A stretch of 64,000 bases of DNA from Eonycteris spelaea (GCA_003508835.1 PUFA01000143.1:1178001-1242000); one strand, 5' to 3'; shown: positions 48,110 through 60,250, numbered from the stretch's first letter. A program made the numbers and translations. Notes: a model not told the origin generated them from the letters alone.

Positions 48110-49990
48110 GTGTGTGTGTTGTATAACATTCATCTGTTAATTTCTGATATTCTACTGTATGAATATAACACATCTTGTTTTTTCTTTTATCAGTTAATAG
48201 ACAGTTGGATTTTTTCCACTCTTGGATATTGCTGATGTAAGAACTTCGGAAACTATAGAAATTTTTTTATAAAAATTTGAGCCAAACAGAAGACACACCT
48301 GGATTAAGATCTCAATATACTAAAATGCTTTCAAGAAAAATACATCTTGCAGCTTCTTTTATGCATTTGGAATTAAGGAGGAAGATAAGAAAGATTACGT
48401 GCAGAAAGAAAGCAAGGCAGGGATCAGATCCCAGGATAGATAAGATTATATGCTTTCTTGAGGATGATCATACTTTAAAAGAAGAGGTCTAAAGAGAGGT
48501 ATTTCAAAGGTATTTGAAACATTGGATAGGGCTTGCATAAGGCAAAGGTAAGCCTTTTACTAAAGAAGTTATATGCCTGGGGCATGACTACCCACCATAA
48601 TTTGCCCAGTTAGGAATTTATGATCAGATTACCCTGTAAAGTTACTGTCCATAGAACCCTTTTTGTTGTTGTTGTTCACAGTATTATGAATATTGATGCT
48701 ATGAACATTCATGTACAATTCTTTGTATGAGAATATGTTTTTATTTCACTTAGATAAATAAGTAGGAGTATAACTGCTGGGTCAGAGCTGGTGTATGTTG
48801 AACAAGAAGCTGCCAAAATTTTCTAAACTTTCACTTTCATTTGTACTACTATCAGTAATATGTAAGAATTGCAGGCTTACCACAACCTCTTCAACATTTG
48901 ATGGTGTCAATATTTTTATTTTAGTTATTTTAGTGAATGAGAAATGGAACTTCATTTCATTTTGGTTTGCATTTCCATCATTACTAATTATGCTGAGCAC
49001 CTTTTCATATGTTTACTAACCACTGATAAATTTTTTAAATACCAATTCTTTTGTCCATTTTTATTGATCTTCTGTATATCTGTTATGAGTTCATAGGAGT
49101 TCTTTACTTATATGTAAATATTATAGATATATGATATGAGAAATTTTCTCTCAGTTGGTGGTTTGCCATTTATTTTCTTTAAAGAGTATTTTCTTAGTTG
49201 AAGTTGTAATTTTAATGAGGTCCAATTTGTTCATTTTTTTTAATATTAGTGCTTTGTGTGCCTTCTGTAAGATACCTTTGCAAAATCTAAGATTACTAAA
49301 TTTTTATCTTATGTATTCTTTCAGAGATTTTATAATTTTAGATCTATGGTCCATTTTGAGTTACTACGTGTTTAAGGCATCATATTAAGGCTGAGGTTCT
49401 TTTTTGAGTGTAATGTGGCTATTCAGTTATTCCAGTGACATTTTTTTGACAGGTCTCATTTCCCCATTAAATTAACTTTCACTTTTGTCAAAAATTTATC
49501 AATCATACATATTTAGGCTTATTCCATATATTTGTTTATATTTATGACAATATATTTTCTTGATTACTGTATTCATAAAACTAACTGGAAAATAAAGTCT
49601 GTCCATTTCCTGTTCTTTTAAAAAATCTTTATGATGATTCTAGGTATTTTTATCATAAAATGTTTATAATTATTTTAGCAATGTCCACATACATAAAATC
49701 ATCTGAGGATTTTGATTGGAATTGCATTGGATCTATTGATAAATTTAGGGAGAATTGATAAGTTAACATTATTGAGTCTTCCAATCTCTGAACATGGCAT
49801 AACTCTATTAATTTAGATCCCCTTTAATTTCTCTTAGGAAGGATTCATTCTTTTTTATTGTAAAGGTCTTCCATATCTTTTGTTAATTTTATGTCTAAGT
49901 ATACTTTTTTTTTGATGTTATGGTAAATAAAATTTTTTGTAAATTAATTTTTTCCATTTGTATATCCTGCATATATGTAGAAAAAAGTGA
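48110..49990 (-). mobile_element. Old LINE-1 ORF2 segment, split by LTR A copy 3
   Basis: Plus-strand reading is antisense L1 ORF2: 'CATTCATCTGTTAATTTCTG', 'CTTGGATATT' before the LTR; 'GCTATGAACATTCATGTACA', 'TAACTGCTGGGTCAGAGCTG', 'GGTTTGCATTTCCATCATTA', 'TAATGAGGTCCAATTTGTTC', 'GATTGGAATTGCATTGGATC' after it. Many stops and indels. The tandem open frames on both strands at 48,782-49,019 belong to it. Confidence 0.85.
48231..48680 (-). mobile_element. LTR family A, copy 3, inserted in a LINE-1
   Basis: Matches copies 1 and 2: 'TTTGAGCCAAACAGAAGACA', 'GCAGCTTCTTTTATGCATTT', 'GAAGTTATATGCCTGGGGCA', 'TGACTACCCACCATAATTTG', ending GTTCACA. The host L1 resumes at once, and ATATT (48226-48230) versus GTATT (48681-48685) match at 4 of 5, a plausible 5-bp duplication. 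The 71-codon frame at 48,277 lies in it. Confidence 0.75.
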
Positions 49991-50819
49991 TTGTTTAAAA
50001 TAATAATTTTATATGCTGAAAAGACAGTGGCATAGGTGGATGGTGAATTCGTCCCCTCCCAAGAATACATCAAATGTACACCTACATTTAGAGAATTCCT
50101 CCTGAGAGACAACTGAGAGTCAAATGAACAACTTCTGCACAACAAGCAAGGGAGAGAGACCATGAAGAGAAGGCTGGGGAATTGTGAGAGCTTGCTGGGA
50201 GCAGAGTGAACACCCAGGACTGGAGGAACCCATTGTTTAAGTATTTCCTGCACTTGGATAATAGGCAGTAGCTGTATAAGGATTCTCTGGCCGAACTGCA
50301 AAGCTACTGTAAGACATCCCCAGCTACTCCTCATGGAATAAGATCCAGCAGGAACAGGAAGGTGCCATAGGGTACATACATCAGGCTCCTTCACATGGAA
50401 ATTGATTTAATGGGTACAGCAGGGCACTGATATGCATACTTATTGTGTTGCATGCACAAATGAGGCACTCCTACTTGGAGGGAGTGAGGAATCAGCAGAA
50501 CACTGCAGTACCCACATTCAGAGCTGCTCCCCTCCAAAGAAAGTGTGAAACTTGCAAAGCATTAAAGCACTTACACATAGAGCTGTGCCATGTGAAGAGA
50601 GTGGGGTGATGCTGTACGTGCATGTGTGGCTTCTCTGCCCATAGAGGGCACAGAGCTAGTAAAGTTCAGTGGTGCACTTACACACCTGGCTGCCCCAGCT
50701 GGAGCCCACTCCTCTGCTGGCCTGGCATAACCATAACCTGGCACACAGGACACTTTTTAAGACTGAAAGAGATAGCTATTTCATCTAACTCATAGGAATA
50801 AACACATAAAGTCAAACAA

Positions 50820-51760
50820 AATAAGGAGAGAAAAAAATATGCCCCAAATTAAGGAACAACAACAACAACAAAAAAACTCCAGAAAAAATCTCAAATAAAA
50901 TGTAGGTAAGTAATTTGCCCAATAAGAATTTAAAGAGACAGTCATAAGGATGTTCAACAAAATTGAGAGTAGAATAGAGAAACTTGGAGAGCCCTTCAAC
51001 TAAGAGTTACAAAATGTAGTAAAGAACCAATCAGAGATGAAAAATACAATAACTAAAATGAGAAGTACATTAGAAAGAAACAATATCAGATTAGTTAATA
51101 TAAGAGAATGGATTAGTGACTTGGAAGATAGACTAATGGAAATCAGCCAATCAGAACAGCAAAGTAAAAAAAAGGGGGGGGCCAACATCAAGAACGCTAA
51201 TATTCACTTTATAGGATCCCAGAAAGAGAAGAGAAACAGAAAGGAACAGAAAATGTATTAAAATAAATAATAACTGAAAACAGTCCTAATCTGGGGAAGG
51301 AAAGAGATATCCAAGTCCAAGAAGCACAGAGAATTTCAAAGAATACAAACCCAAAGAGGCCCACACAAAGACATACTGTAATTAAAATGGCAAAAGTTAA
51401 AAATAAAGAGGCAATTTTGAAGGCAGCAAGAGAGAATGATAAGTCACACACAAGGAAAACCCCATAAGGCTATCTCAGTTGATTTCTTAGTAGCAACTTT
51501 ATGGGCCAGAAGAGAGTGTCAGGAAATATTTAAATAACTGAAAAAAAAATACTATATCCAGCAAGGTTATCACTTATAATTTACGGAGAGATAAAGAGTT
51601 TCCCATACAAGCAGAAACTAAAGGAGTTTACCGCCACTAAACTAGCTTTAAAAAGATATGTTAAAGATTCTCTTCATTCTAGAGGACAGGCACGCTATAC
51701 CAGAAGTAAAAATTATAAGGGGGAAAAAAAAATCTCACTGGTAAAGGTGAATATATAATA
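50820..51760 (+). pseudogene. Outer LINE-1 ORF1 remnant
   Basis: The frame at 51,037-51,261 reads 'MKNTITKMRSTLERNNIRLV' then 'WISDLEDRLMEISQSEQQSK', the ORF1p coiled coil and linker. Downstream nucleotides encode, across frameshifts, 'NPKRPTQRHTVIKMAKVKNK'-like and 'FMGQKRVSGNI'-like stretches of the RNA-binding domains. A run of G (51,174-51,180) marks one frame break. Not functional. Confidence 0.8.
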
Positions 51761-51832
51761 AAACAGTGAATCAACCACTTAGGAAGGTAATATGAAGGTT
51801 AAAAGACCCCAAAATAGCAAAACTAACTATAA

Positions 51833-52050
51833 CAGGCATCCCCAACTCCTGGATCATGGACCAGTACCAGCCTGTGGCCTTCTAGGAACTGGGCCATACA
51901 GCAAGAAGTGAGTGGTGGGTGAGTGAGCAAAGCTTCACCTGTATTTGTAGTTGCTCCCTAGTGCTAGTATTACTGCCTCAATGCCACTTCAGATCATCAG
52001 GCATTCATGGGAACACCAGCACCTGGTGCCAAAAATGTTGGCGATGGCTG
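51833..52050 (+). mobile_element. MER1-type hAT-Charlie non-autonomous element
   Basis: Begins CAGGCATCCCCAACTCC, contains 'GGACCAGTACCAGCCTGTGG' and 'GGAACTGGGCCATACAGCAA', ends 'TTGGCGATGGCTG'. The flanks AACTATAA (51825-51832 and 52051-52058) are an exact 8-bp duplication, diagnostic for hAT. It lies in the inter-ORF region of the outer LINE-1, so it is younger than that element. Sister to the copy at 29,910-30,129. Confidence 0.93.
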
Positions 52051-52200
52051 AACTATAACTACAATAAATAGGGAATACAGAAAACAAAAAGATATAAAAA
52101 ATGATGTCAAAAACAAAGAATGGATAGAGAAGCAAAAATGAAGTGTTTTTAGAATGTGTTTGAACTTAAGTGTTTATTAGCTGAAAATAACTGCTATAGA

Positions 52201-52228
52201 TATAGAAGAATATATATATTCTTCTATA
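52201..52228. repeat. 28-bp perfect palindrome in an AT-rich tandem repeat
   Basis: 52201-52228 is its own reverse complement. Around it, ATAGATATAGAAGAATA-like units recur to 52,260. It lies between ORF1 and ORF2 of the outer LINE-1. Confidence 0.9.
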
Positions 52229-53539
52229 GATATAGAAGAATATAGATATAGAAGAATATATCATGGTAACCACAACAAAAAACCACCAAAAAATACAACA
52301 AAAATAAGAAAAAGGAATTTAATCAAAACACTAAAGAAAGCTACCAAATCAAAAGAAATCAAGAGAAAAAAAAGTTTTTAAAACACTCTCACAAAAACAA
52401 TAAAATGAAAATAAATGCATGCCTGTCAATTACTTTAAATGTAACTGGGCTAAATGCTCTAATTAGAGGACAGAGAATGCTTAATGGATTTTAAAAAATC
52501 ATCTCTATTTCTCTTATAAGAGACTCACTTTAGATAGAAAGACACAGAGAGATTAAAGTGAAGAGATGGAAAAGATACTCCATTTAAATAGAAACAAAAA
52601 TAATTCTGCAGCAACAATAATCATATCAGAAAAAAAGTTTAAAACAATAAATGCAAAAAAAAAAAAGACAAAGAATAACATTACATAATGATAAAAGGGG
52701 TCAATTTAAGAAGAGGATATAGATCTTTGGAAACATGATGGAGTGAGAGACGTCCCATACTCTCTCCTTGAAACAATAATAAGCTAAACATTTAAACTCA
52801 ACAAAAACACCCAAACTGCACATCAGCACTTCTGAGTGTGGGATCTGCGCATAAGAGCTACCACAGGTCAGAACCCCGGGTATTGGAGAATAAAGAAGCT
52901 ACCTCTCACAGCTGCTGGAGCTACCTGCAGGAGGAGAGGGAGGGGAGAAGGAAGGGTGAGTTCCCTGAACAGCCCTGCCTGGGAAAGCTGTGAGAGGGCC
53001 CAGTAATCAAGGCAAGGCCCAGTAATCAAGGCAGAAGGCAGAGAAGCGGGATGGCAGAAAAACAACAGTTGATTTTTACTGGCCGCAGTTGGAAAACTAA
53101 GGCTGAGCAACAGCCCCCAACTCCCAACCAAGAGAGCCCCTCCCCCCATATCACCTGAGACCAATCACTATGAGCCCCACGGGAATCTGAGCAAATGCTG
53201 CAGAGACTGTTGCTGACACTGACCGGGACTGAAACTGAGGGTAGCGAGTGTGATTAAATACCTATGAAAAAATTACAAAGGAGTTATTAAACCTTTATAT
53301 AAGTCAGGGATCCAAGAGGCTTAGACACCACCTACTGGAAACCAAAAGAAAAGCACCTTCTTTGAAGCTGGTTAAAGACAAACCTTTATATAATAAATCT
53401 TCTTTCTGGAAAAACTGCAGAATACACTTCCATTAATGCCCAGGTGGAGAAATAGTCTATTAAATACCATGAACAACCAGGTGACAAGGCATCTCAGAAA
53501 GAAAGAGAAAAATCTCCAGAAAAAAAAAAGCTAAGAGAC

Positions 53540-54410
53540 ATAGAAATATGCTACTTAAGTGACAGAGAATTCAGGATGGTGCTTCTGAAAAAACACAATG
53601 AGTGCTGAAACAACTCATATAAACAATATCAGGAATTGAAAAAAACAAATAAATGAGCAGAGCGAGGAGATTAAAACCCTCAAAAAAAATCGCATACGCC
53701 TTCTAGACATTAAAAAAAAACTGCAATATTTGAAAAATGAAATGGCAAGCTTGGGAAATAGAGTCGACCAAATGGAGGAATCGAAGACAGAAATCTAGAA
53801 ATAAATAAGAAGAATGGAGAGAGAAAACAAAAAATGAAAGTTAATGAAAGAGAAATACAAGAAGTAGCTGATATCACCAGGAGAAAAAACGTAAGAATAA
53901 TGGGCATTGCCAGAGGCAAGGAAAAGGAGCAGGGACTACAAAGCATTTTCAAGCAATAGTGGATGAGAATTTCCCAAATCTAAGGAATGAGCTGAAGCTT
54001 GGAATTCCAGAAGTCAACAGAACATCCAATTATCTCAACCCAAAGAGGCCTTCATCAAGATACATTGTATTAAAGTTATCAAAAATCAAAGACAGAGATA
54101 AAATTCTCAAGGCAGCCGGGGAGAAGAAAATGGTAATGGAAAATTATAAAGGAAAACTCATTAGATTATCATCGGACTTCTTAGCACAAACCTTACAAGC
54201 CAGAAAGAAATGAAATCAAATATTTAAACTATTAAGTGAAGGAACTACCAGCTTAGAATAATCTACCCAGCTAACCTCTACTTTAGATATGAAGGAGAAA
54301 TAAAGACCTTTCCAGACATACAAAAATTGAGGGAATTCTCCATTACAAGGCCGGTGACAGGAAATTCTGAAAGGGGTCAGCTCACCTAAAACGATATAAT
54401 ACAAAAAAAA
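53540..54410 (+). pseudogene. Inner LINE-1 ORF1 remnant
   Basis: N-terminal half (about 53,560-53,860): 'SMERRDQ'-like and 'KLQYLKNEMASLGNRVDQME' coiled-coil sequence. C-terminal half, frame 53,959-54,213: 'MDENFPNLRNELKLGIPEVN', 'NYLNPKRPSSRYIVLKLSKI', 'RLSSDFLAQTLQARKK', matching the RRM and C-terminal domains of ORF1p. After a frameshift, 54,214 onwards carries 'YLSSEGTT'-like and 'SFRYEGEIKTFPDIQKLREF'-like residues. The reading frame is broken in the middle. Confidence 0.88.
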
Positions 54411-54634
54411 AAAAAAATACACAATAAGGAGTAAAATGACTATCAGGCTAAAAGAACAGGACATTATAAGCTTAAATAATAAGGAATTTTATAACAAGAT
54501 AGTAGTGAACATTCAGCATACACAGGGGTTTAGAAACTGGAGGATTAAAAATGACTTGAAAAGGGGAGAAGCATGATTCAGATTCGCAAAGGAGAATGGA
54601 GAAAAGGCACGTGCAGAAGAAAATGGATGACTAT

Positions 54635-54666
54635 ATATCTATATATCTATATAGATATATAGATAT
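54635..54666. repeat. 32-bp perfect palindrome, (ATATCT/AGATAT)
   Basis: 54635-54666 is its own reverse complement, centred between 54,650 and 54,651, and merges into ATAGATAT units to 54,682. It lies in the ORF1-ORF2 spacer of the inner LINE-1. Confidence 0.92.
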
Positions 54667-54819
54667 GTAGATATAGATATAACTACCTTTTCGTATTCTT
54701 AATGGACCCACACACCAAAGATTCAGAACTGAAGTATATAACATAAAACAAGAAGAATCAGAGGCAAAACCCACAAAAGCCAATCAAAATGAAGAAACCA
54801 GAAACAAAAGCACAAGGAA

Positions 54820-54958
54820 GCAATGGAAACACTGAACTATCAGAAAGCAAATCATAAAATGGCTATAAGAAGACCTCATATTTCAATAATCACCCTAAAT
54901 GTAGATGGACTGAACTCACTGTTATTAAAAGGACAGCGTTGCAGAAAGAAAGAAAGAA

Positions 54959-54998
<40 letters not shown>

Positions 54999-57900
54999 GA
55001 AGAAAGAAAGAAAGAAAAGAAATGCCCAGCCATATGCTGCCTCCAGGAGACACATCTCAGCTCCAAAGACAAAAATAGAATCGAACTGAAAGGGTGGAAA
55101 ACGAATTTCAAGCAAATGGTATTCAGAGGAAAGCGGGAGGAGTAGCAATACTAATATTAGACGAAATAGATTTCAAAATAAAAAAGGTAAAGAAAGTTAC
55201 TGAGGGACACTTCATAATGACAAAGGAATCATGCACCAAGAAGACATAACATTTTATATATCTATGCTCCCAATCAGGGAGCCCAAAATATGTAGTGCAA
55301 TTACTAACAGAACTAAAGAGAGAAACAGACCAAAACTATCATAGTAGGGGACCTAAATATCCCACTGTCAGACATGCACAGATCATCCAAACAGAAATCA
55401 GTAAGGAAAAGACTCCACAAGAACACATTAGAACAACTGGACATAACTGACATTTACAGAGCCTTCCATCCCAAAACAGCTGCTTATACATTCTTCTCTA
55501 GTGCACAGTACGTTCTCAAGAATCAACTGCAATCCTGGGACACAGAGACAGCCTCTACCAATATAAGAGAGTTGAAATCATACCAACCATATTCTCTGAT
55601 CATAATGCTTTGAAACTAGAGATCAACTGCAAAAAAAAATCAGGAAGAACCACAAATACATGGAGATTAAACAACATGCTACTGAAGAATAACTGGGTCA
55701 GAGAAGAAATAAAAAGAGAGATCAAGAGATACATAGAAACAAATGATAATGATAGTACAACATATCAAAACTTTTGGGACATGGCAAAAGCTTAAGAGGA
55801 AAGTTCATATCATTACAGGCCTACTCCAAAAACAAGACAAGCCCAAATAAAAACTAATGCTTCATCTTAAAAAACTAAAAAGGAAGAACAAATGAAGCCT
55901 AAAGTCAGCAGAAGAAAGAAATAATCAAAATTAGAGCAGAAATAAATGAAATTGAAAACAAAACAACAAAAAACAATAGAAAAAATAAACAACAAAGAGC
56001 TGGTTCTTTGAAAGGTTAATAAAATTGACAAACCCCTGGCTAGACTCACTAAAGAAAAAAGAGAAAGACACAAATAACAAAATCAGGGATGAAAGAGGGG
56101 AAATTATGACTGACATCGCAGAAATACAAAGGATCATACAAGAATACTATGAAAAAGCATATAACACCAAATTTAATAACCTAGAAGAAATGGACCAGTA
56201 CTTAGAAAAATACAATTTCCTAGACTGAATCAAAAGATCTGGAAAATCTAAATAAATCAAACGCAGTATGGAAATTGAAACAATCATCAAAAACCTACCA
56301 AAAGTAAAAGTCCAGGACCAGATGGCTTCACCAGTGAATTCTACCAAACATTCAAAGAAATTTAATACCTATTCTCCTCAAACTCTTCCAAAAATCGAAG
56401 AGGAGGCAATACTTCCCAACTCATTTTATGAGGCCAATATTACTCTGATACCAAAACCTGGTAAAGATAACACAAAAAAAGAAAACTACAGACCTATATC
56501 TCTCATGAACACAGATGCAAAAATCCTAAATAAGATACTAGCGAACCAAATACAGAACATATTAAAAAGTTATCCACACGATCAAGTGGGCTTCATCCCA
56601 GGGCAAAGGATGGTTCAACATATGCAAATCATTAATGTGATACACCATAAACAAATTAAAAAATAAGAATCATATGATCATATCAATAGATGCAGAAAAA
56701 GCCTTCAAGATACAGCATCCATTTATGATCAAAACACTTAACAAAATTGGTATAGAAGGAAAGTACCTTAACATAATAAAGGCCATATACGACAACCCTC
56801 AGCCAACATTATACTTAATGGTAAAAACTAAAAACCTTCCCTCTAAGATCAGAACAAGGCAAGGCTGTCCTCTTGCCACTGTATTCAACATGACATTGGA
56901 GGTCCTAGTGAGGCAATCAGACAAGAGAAAGATATAAAAGGCATCCATATAGGAAAAAAGAAATCAAACTGTACTACTTGTGGATGACATGATTCTCTAT
57001 ACAGAAAACCTAAAGACTCCACAAGAACACTACTAGAAACAATAAGCAAATACAGTACGATTCTTGATACAAAATCAATGTTCAAAAATCCATAGCATTC
57101 CTATACTCTAATAATAAAGTGTCAAAAAAGGAATTTGAAAAAATAATTCCTTTTGCAATTGCAACAAAAAGAATAAAATACCTAGGAATAAATGTAAGGA
57201 AACATGTGAAAGACCTATTAATGAAAAACTATAAGGCCCTATTAAAAGAAACCAAAGAAGATATAAAGAAATAGAATGATACCAGTTTCTTGGATTGGAA
57301 AATAAAAAATAGTTGAAAAGACCATATTACCTAAAGCACTATAGAGATTTAATGCAATCCCCATCAAAATCTCACTGGCATTTTTTAAAGAAATAGAACA
57401 AAAATCATCAGATTTATGTGGAAGCACAAGAGACTCTGACTTGCCAAAGGCATCCTGAGAAAAAAGAATGAGCCTGCCGGCATCACTCTGTCCAACTTCA
57501 AATTATAATACAAAGTGACAATTATCAAAATGGCATGTTATTGGCAGCAAAACAGACACACAGATCAGTGGAAACAGAATCAGGAGTCCAGAAGAAAACC
57601 TGTTTTACATGGGAAAATGATATTTCACAAAAAAGCCAAAAATATACAGTGAAGAAAGGAAAGCCTCTTCAAACATATTGGTGCTGGGAAAAACTGGAAG
57701 GCCTCCTGTAAAGAATGAAACTAGACTGTTGTCTATCACCACACACCAAAATTAAGGACCTAAATATAAGAGCTGAAACAATAAAATGCATAGAAATAAA
57801 CATAGCAACAAAACTCAAGGACCTTGGATTTAAAGAGGTGTTCATGAATTTGACCTCAAAGGCAAGGGACTGTAAACCAAAAATAAATAAATAAGACTAC

Positions 57901-58640
57901 ATCAACTATAAAGCTTCTGCTCAGCAGCAGTGACCGTCAACAAAGCAAAGAGACAACCATTTGAATGAGAAATATATTTGCAAGCAATGCCTTTGATAAG
58001 GGCCTAATATGCACAATACAAAGAGCTCATACGATACAATAACAACAACAAAAATCAAATGATCCAATTAAATAATGGGCTGAGGACCTGAACAGATATT
58101 TCTTTCTGGAGGACATACAAATGGCCCACAAATACATGAAAATATGCTCAACATCACTAGCTATTAGGAAAATGCAAATCCAAACCACAATAAGATATCG
58201 TGTCACACATGTTAGAATAGCAATAATCAGTAGGACAAGTAATAATAAATGTTGGAAAGGATTCGGAGAAAAAGGAACCCTGAAACACTGACGGTGGGGA
58301 CTGCAAATTGGTAAGCTACTATGGAAACAATATGGAGATTCCTCAAAAAACTAAGAATGGATCAACCATATGATCTAGCAATCCCTCTACTGGGTATTTT
58401 ACTCCAAAGTCTTGAAAACCATATCCAAAAAAGATACTTGCATGCCAATGTTCATAGCAGAAGCATTCACAGTGGCCAGGAAATGGAAGCAACCGAAGTG
58501 TCCTACGATAGATGGTTGGATAAAGAAGCTGTGGTATATATGTGCAATGGAATACTACTTAGCCATAAGAAGAGATGAAATACTGCCATTTGTGACAACA
58601 TGAATGGATCTTGAGATAATCATGTTAAACGAAATAAGGC
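54820..58640 (+). pseudogene. Inner LINE-1 ORF2 remnant (EN, RT, C-terminus)
   Basis: EN: 'ISIITLNVDGLNSL', 'CCLQETHLSSKDKNRIELKG', 'DITDIYRAFHPKTAAYTFFS', and an SDHN-encoding stretch near 55,596 in a shifted frame. RT: '[20 protein letters not shown]', '[15 protein letters not shown]', '[20 protein letters not shown]', then LVDDM at about 56,980-56,995 in place of the usual FADDM. C-terminal: 'PYDLAIPLLGI', 'MEYYLAIRRDEILPF'. A (GAAA)n expansion interrupts EN, and many stops and frameshifts follow. Confidence 0.93.
54942..55021. repeat. (GAAA)n inside LINE-1 endonuclease coding region
   Basis: About 80 bp of purine-only GAAA units with two small phase breaks, between 'GLNSLLLKGQR' and 'CCLQETH' of the inner ORF2. 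The poly(Lys/Glu/Arg) frames and antisense poly(Phe/Ser/Leu) frames over it are artefacts. Confidence 0.96.
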
Positions 58641-60187
58641 AGACAGAAAAAGTTGAAAACCACATGATATCACTTATATGTGGGATATAAAACCTAAAAG
58701 CAACAAATGAACAGGATAAACAAGCGGCTTCTCCTGGACATGGACTATAGACTAGAGGTTACCAGAGGGAAGGGTGAAGGGGAGGAAGGGGTAGTTAGAT
58801 GATTATAGGGGGTCAAATATAGGAGGGTAGGAGGTGGGTAAAGTGGGTAAGGGGATCAAATATATGGTAACTGATGTAAACTGGACTTTTTGTGGTAAAA
58901 AACAATAGAATATACAGATGTCAAATTATAATGTACACCTGAAAATTATGTAACTGTATTAACCAATGTTACCCCAATAAACTTTATAAAAAATTAGAAG
59001 AGGATATAACAATTGTAAATATCTATACACCTGACAACATAGGAGCACAGTAATACAATAGTGGTTGGAGACTTTAATACTCCATTTACTTCAATGGATA
59101 GATCATCCAGACACAAAATTAATAGGAAAATAATGACCTTAAATGTCACAGTAGATCAGTTTGACTTAATAGACATTAATAGAGCATTCCATCCCCAAAC
59201 TGAAGATTACACATTCTTCTCAAGTGCCTGGAACATTTTCAAGGATAGATCACATACTAGGCCAATAAACAAAGCCTTATAAATTTATAAATGATTGAAA
59301 TTATGTCATACAAATTTTCTGACTATAATGGCATGAAATTAGAAATCAACTACAGGTACAAAATGAAAAAAAATACAAAATATGTGGAGATTAAACAATA
59401 TGCTACTAAACAACTGATAAATCAAAGGGGAAAACATCGGGAAGTCAAAAACTACCTTGGAATAAAGAAAAATTAAACACAACCTTACAGAACTTATGAG
59501 ATGCTGTCATAGCAGTTATAAGAAGAATATTCATAGCTATATTGCCTACCTCAAGAAGCAAAAAAAATCTCAAATAAACAATTTAATTTTATACCTAAAT
59601 GAACAACAAACAACAACAACAAACTAAACCCAAAATAGTAGAAAGGAGGAAATAATGACCACAGTGGAAACAGAGATGAAGGGAAAAAAAGATCAATGAA
59701 AGTAAGAACTGGTTCTTTGAAAGGTACCTAAAAACTGACAAACCTCTAGCAAGATATCAAAAAGAGAGAGAGAGAGCCCAAATAAATAAAATGAGAAATG
59801 AAAAAACAAAAAAAGATCAATTAAAATTGACAACACAGAAATACAAAGGATCATTTAAAAAATACTATAAATAAATATATGCCAACAATTTGGACAATCT
59901 AGAAGAAATGGGTAACTTTCTAGAAACATACAGCTTTCCAAGACTAAACTAAGGAGAAATAGACAATCTGAACAGACCAATTATGAGCAAGGAAATTGAA
60001 GCAGTAATCAAAAAAATCCAAAAACCAAAAGCTTAGGAGAAGACAGCTTCACAAGTGAATTCTACCAAACATTTAAGAAGAATTAGTACCTGTTCTTCTC
60101 AAACTATTCCAAAAATTTGAAGAGGCAGGAATGTTTCCAAAGCCATTCTACAAGGCCAGCATAACCCTGATACTTAAACCAGATGCT

Positions 60188-60190
<3 letters not shown>

Positions 60191-60229
<39 letters not shown>

Positions 60230-60250
60230 AGAGAGAGGAAGAGAGAGAGA
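60191..60250. repeat. (GA)n inside outer LINE-1 RT region
   Basis: About 60 bp of GA with a few interruptions, at the point in ORF2 that usually encodes the A/G-rich [12 protein letters not shown] stretch. Confidence 0.95.

Larger units (their letters stand above)
50020..52721 (+). mobile_element. Outer LINE-1, 5' half (5' UTR, ORF1, start of ORF2)
   Basis: 5' UTR about 50,020-50,800 (GC-richer; 'AAGAATACATCAAATGTACA'), ORF1 about 50,820-51,760, an inter-ORF spacer with a MER1-type hAT and an AT palindrome, then the ORF2 endonuclease start near 52,420. A second LINE-1 then splits ORF2, and the outer element resumes at 58,996. Combined length without inserts is about 6.3 kb, near full length. 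The 158-codon minus frame at 49,918-50,394 is antisense to the 5' UTR. Confidence 0.88.
52722..58995 (+). mobile_element. Inner full-length LINE-1 with 13-bp target-site duplication
   Basis: 6,274 bp from GATCTTTGGAAACATGATGG to a short A-rich tail. AGAAGAGGATATA flanks it exactly (52709-52721 and 58996-59008), and the outer LINE-1 ORF2 continues across the gap. Parts: 5' UTR about 52,722-53,480; ORF1 about 53,540-54,410; spacer about 54,480-54,820; ORF2 about 54,820-58,640; 3' UTR to 58,995, ending 'CCAATGTTACCCCAATAAAC'. Both ORFs are broken, so it is inactive. Confidence 0.95.

Noticed and set aside
49918..50394. 158-codon minus-strand open frame, the longest in the window
   Set aside because: It lies antisense over the 5' UTR of the outer LINE-1 and the adjoining old L1. 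The product resembles no known protein.
54876..55148. Open frames encoding poly(Lys/Arg/Glu) or, antisense, poly(Phe/Ser/Leu)
   Set aside because: Produced by the (GAAA)n microsatellite within the LINE-1 endonuclease region.
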